Shown here: positions 7,044 through 8,511 of the stretch, in pieces
Position numbering within the stretch: position 1 is the stretch's first letter
Layout: every line of letters begins with the position of its first letter
Origin: Thermoplasmata archaeon
GTDB lineage: Archaea; Thermoplasmatota; Thermoplasmata; Lutacidiplasmatales; UBA184
Direction of reading: 5' to 3'
DNA length: 8,511 nt
Assembly (NCBI GenBank): GCA_030038885.1
Contig: JASHQY010000066.1
Coordinates: 1 to 8,511 of the forward strand
Made by a program: the position numbers and the translations under genes
Notes under the pieces: model-generated
Seen by the model: only the letters and a program-made list of their open reading frames with translations
What the model was told of the DNA's origin: nothing
The model's database searches: none

Positions 7044-7077
7044 CTCCCGGGGTGGGGATTGTCGCACCCGCGAGCGG

Positions 7078-7083
7078 TTATCT
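7078..7083 (+). promoter_or_regulatory. Second TATA-like element before the synthase gene
   Basis: TTATCT is centred 25.5 bases before GTG 7106. This is the spacing expected for a leaderless archaeal transcript and the main reason for choosing that start. The sequence match is weak. Confidence 0.35.
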
Positions 7084-7105
7084 GCGCCCCGGCTGTCGCG
7101 CCCCC

Positions 7106-8173
7106 GTGCCTCGCTCGGTCGCCGCCGGTCGTCGTGCCTTCCTCCGCCGATCCGTCGTCCCCGTGGACGTCACCCGCGTCCGGGGGCTGGGCGATCTCCT
7201 GACCCAGTTCCAATCGACCTCGATCCAGGCGCGGAACCTCGGGCGGTGCCTCGAGGTCTGGGAGAACGCCCTGCGGGATCCGAAGCGGCCGACGATCTTC
7301 CTCGGGCTTTCCGGACCGCTGATCGCCGCGGGCCTGCGCAAGGTCCTCCGGGACCTCATCGACTGGGGTCTGGTCGACGTGGTCGTGTCGACCGGGGCCG
7401 TGCTCTATCAGGACCTCTACCAGTCGATCGGCGGCCGCCACTGGATCGGGACCCCGAGCGCGGACGACGTCGAGCTCCGCCGGCTCTACCTCGACCGGAT
7501 CTACGACACGTACGTCGACGAGCTCAAGTTCGAGGACACCGACCGGGTGATCGGCCGGATCACCGAGCAGTTCCCGCGGCGCCCCGCGTCCTCCCGCGAG
7601 TTCCTCGGCTTTCTCGGGGAGCGGTTTCCGGACGCGGACTCGATCCTCGCGACCGCGGCCCGGCGGGGGGTGCCGGTCTTCTCCCCGGCCCTCATCGACA
7701 GCTCGATCGGGATCGGCCTCACGCTGTACCACCAGGCGAACCGCGGCCGGCCCGACCGGTTCCTCCTCGACGCGGTCCGGGACAACTACGAGCTCGTGCA
7801 GATCCTCTCGCATTCCCCCCGGACCGCGGTCGTCTACATCGGCGGGGGGACCCCGAAGAACTGGATCAACGACGGGATCGTGATGGCCAACTACGCCTTC
7901 GGCCGGGAGGGCGAGGGGCACTACTACGCCCTCCAGATCACGACCGACGCGCCGCACTGGGGCGGGCTCTCGGGCAGCACGCTCGACGAGGCGCAGTCGT
8001 GGGGCAAGATCTCCGCGACCGCGACGCGGGCGATGGCCCACGTGGAGGCCTCGATCGGGCTCCCGCTGCTGGTCGGGGCGCTCTGGGACCGCCGTCGGCG
8101 CTGGCAGCCGCGCAGCCGGCTCCGCTTCGATTGGACCGGGGACCAAGTCAAGGTCCGCCGGACCGCGCGGTAA
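7106..8173 (+). CDS. dys: Deoxyhypusine synthase family protein
   Basis: A 355-residue member of the deoxyhypusine synthase family, NAD-dependent enzymes that move the aminobutyl group of spermidine onto a lysine of aIF5A or, in relatives, onto another amine. Family landmarks are TIFLGLSGPLIAAGLR, VDVVVSTGAVLYQDL, PALIDSSIGIG (Asp198), the nucleotide-binding GGGTPKN (246-252), GGLSGSTLDEAQSWGK and, within it, the catalytic lysine at Lys301 in SWGKI. Compared from memory with the human enzyme, the catalytic lysine and preceding tryptophan are kept, but the positions of human His288 and Asp243 read Asn252 and Ile203, so the substrate may differ. The symbol denotes the family. The start is GTG 7106, chosen from the TATA-like element at 7078-7083 and an N-terminus (FLRRSVVPVDV) that resembles relatives. 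GTG 7163 would give 336 residues; GTG 7052 is less likely. It is divergent from the ATPase gene. Confidence 0.9.
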   Translation: MPRSVAAGRRAFLRRSVVPVDVTRVRGLGDLLTQFQSTSIQARNLGRCLEVWENALRDPKRPTIFLGLSGPLIAAGLRKVLRDLIDWGLVDVVVSTGAVLYQDLYQSIGGRHWIGTPSADDVELRRLYLDRIYDTYVDELKFEDTDRVIGRITEQFPRRPASSREFLGFLGERFPDADSILATAARRGVPVFSPALIDSSIGIGLTLYHQANRGRPDRFLLDAVRDNYELVQILSHSPRTAVVYIGGGTPKNWINDGIVMANYAFGREGEGHYYALQITTDAPHWGGLSGSTLDEAQSWGKISATATRAMAHVEASIGLPLLVGALWDRRRRWQPRSRLRFDWTGDQVKVRRTAR

Positions 8174-8204
8174 CGTCACGATAGGGCGGGACGTCCTCGG
8201 GAAC

Positions 8205-8240
8205 GGAGCCGCATCGAAGGGTCTCCCCTCCGACGGCTCC
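8205..8240. repeat. GC-rich inverted repeat, first hairpin after the synthase gene
   Basis: GGAGCCG (8205-8211) pairs perfectly with CGGCTCC (8234-8240). Inside, CG (8215-8216) can pair with CG (8231-8232), and AGGG (8218-8221) with CCCT (8226-8229) around a TCTC tetraloop. The whole element folds into one interrupted stem of 13 pairs. It starts 32 bases after the synthase stop and has no T-tract behind it, so it is not a classical terminator. It may stabilise the mRNA end or belong to an RNA together with the next hairpin. Confidence 0.5.
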
Positions 8241-8254
8241 TCCGGTACGCTTAG

Positions 8255-8313
8255 CCCGGGTAGCCCACGACTCGCCCAGACCCCTCCGCGGTCGGGGCGG
8301 GCGAGTCCCCGGG
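8255..8313. repeat. Long GC-rich inverted repeat, second hairpin
   Basis: GACTCGCCC (8269-8277) and GGGCGAGTC (8299-8307) are perfect complements. They are flanked by CCCGGG (8255-8260) and CCCGGG (8308-8313), which can extend the stem across an eight-base bulge on the left arm. CCCC (8281-8284) and GGGG (8294-8297) can extend it inward. In total 19 pairs are possible. I could not fit it to a tRNA: there is no proper D-arm or T-loop on either strand. Neither SRP RNA nor RNase P RNA landmarks were recognised. It could be an unrecognised structured RNA or a DNA-level inverted repeat. Confidence 0.55.
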
Positions 8314-8340
8314 TCCGCGAGCCCACCCGACGTTCACGGA

Positions 8341-8511
8341 GCAGGGAGGGGAGGGGACATACCAGACTGTTGATGGCGAGTCGCTGGGAGTACCGATGGC
8401 CGGGAACGTCGGTATGACGCTGGATTGCCTGCCTGGGCCGATACTTTTACAAGTCAGCTAACCAGTATGGAAGGCGCAGCTTGTCCCGGTAGTGCGACCG
8501 GGATTCAGGGG
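8341..8511. other. Lower-GC non-coding segment at the right edge
   Basis: After the hairpins comes a G-rich run (GGGAGGGGAGGGG, 8344-8356), and then composition falls to about 59% G+C over 8361-8511 by hand count, well below the flanking genes. I see no gene that fits inside. The segment contains an imperfect hairpin, TACCGA/TCGGTA (8391-8396 with 8409-8414), a promoter-like element, and a second hairpin TCCCGGT/ACCGGGA (8484-8490 with 8497-8503). It may be the regulatory leader of an RNA or protein gene beyond the window, or the edge of transferred DNA. Confidence 0.4.
8438..8451 (+). promoter_or_regulatory. Strong archaeal-type promoter (BRE + TATA) pointing off the right edge
   Basis: CCGATA followed by CTTTTACA (8444-8451) is the best match to an archaeal BRE-TATA pair in the window. 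It predicts a transcription start near 8473-8475. The ATG at 8467 would then lie upstream of the transcript start, so the transcript probably begins with a leader or a non-coding RNA carrying the hairpin at 8484-8503. The TTTT run could instead serve as a terminator for transcripts arriving from the left. Confidence 0.5.

Noticed and set aside
7016..8326. Upstream extension of the ATPase frame on the minus strand.
   Set aside because: It is antisense to the well-supported synthase gene, has Arg/Pro/Asp-rich composition, and lies upstream of the NTPase start.
8255..8330. Possible tRNA in the hairpin region.
   Set aside because: No D-loop GG, no T-loop TTCRANN consensus and no consistent acceptor stem on either strand.
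8344..8356. G-quadruplex candidate GGGAGGGGAGGGG.
   Set aside because: Only three G-runs are close together; the usual four-run pattern is not met.
8373..8417. Short frame starting ATG (MASRWEYRWPGTSV), a possible leader peptide.
   Set aside because: Only 14 codons, with no Shine-Dalgarno site at proper spacing and no promoter at a suitable distance.
8467..8511. ATG-initiated frame open to the right edge (MEGAACPGSATGIQG).
   Set aside because: The ATG is only about 20 bases from the centre of the TATA-like element, so it probably lies upstream of the transcript start. Fifteen codons are too few to recognise a family.

Overview
The window is GC-rich DNA (roughly 70% G+C by eye) that is almost entirely protein-coding. 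It looks archaeal. It carries a pyrB-pyrI pair with the zinc-binding regulatory chain, a deoxyhypusine-synthase-family enzyme, and short A/T elements placed about 25-28 bases before start codons that lack a Shine-Dalgarno site, as in leaderless archaeal transcripts. A high-GC member of the Thermoplasmatota or a related lineage would fit, but that placement is an impression and not proven by anything here.

Left part (27-1656, +): a two-gene ABC-2-type exporter. The ATPase may begin before the window. The permease starts inside the end of the ATPase gene, behind a good ribosome binding site. Ten bases further on, a convergent gene (1667-2602, -) encodes a ten-helix EamA/DMT-family transporter.

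Middle part (2707-4735, +): a tight operon. pyrB and pyrI encode the catalytic and regulatory chains of aspartate carbamoyltransferase, the first committed step of pyrimidine synthesis. The third gene encodes a small membrane protein of the UPF0016/GDT1 cation-exchanger family with altered signature motifs. The EamA gene and pyrB are divergent, and each has a TATA-like element at the same distance (about 27.5 bases) from its start codon.

Right part (4670-8173): a divergent pair. On the minus strand is a long MalT/STAND-like ATPase with a TPR-like helical C-terminal half and no recognisable output domain. Its last 66 bases overlap the end of the GDT1-family gene. On the plus strand is the deoxyhypusine-synthase-family gene. 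It keeps the catalytic lysine but seems to have replaced two polyamine-binding residues. A near-palindromic A/T element lies between the two starts.

Right edge (8174-8511): no convincing gene. It holds two strong GC-rich inverted repeats that could fold into a structured RNA, then a stretch of clearly lower GC with a strong archaeal-type promoter pointing off the right edge. This is the least explained part of the window. I found no CRISPR array, transposase, rRNA or tRNA, and no clearly new multi-gene system. The best leads are the altered active site of the synthase-family enzyme, the structured right edge, and the orphan STAND-like ATPase.
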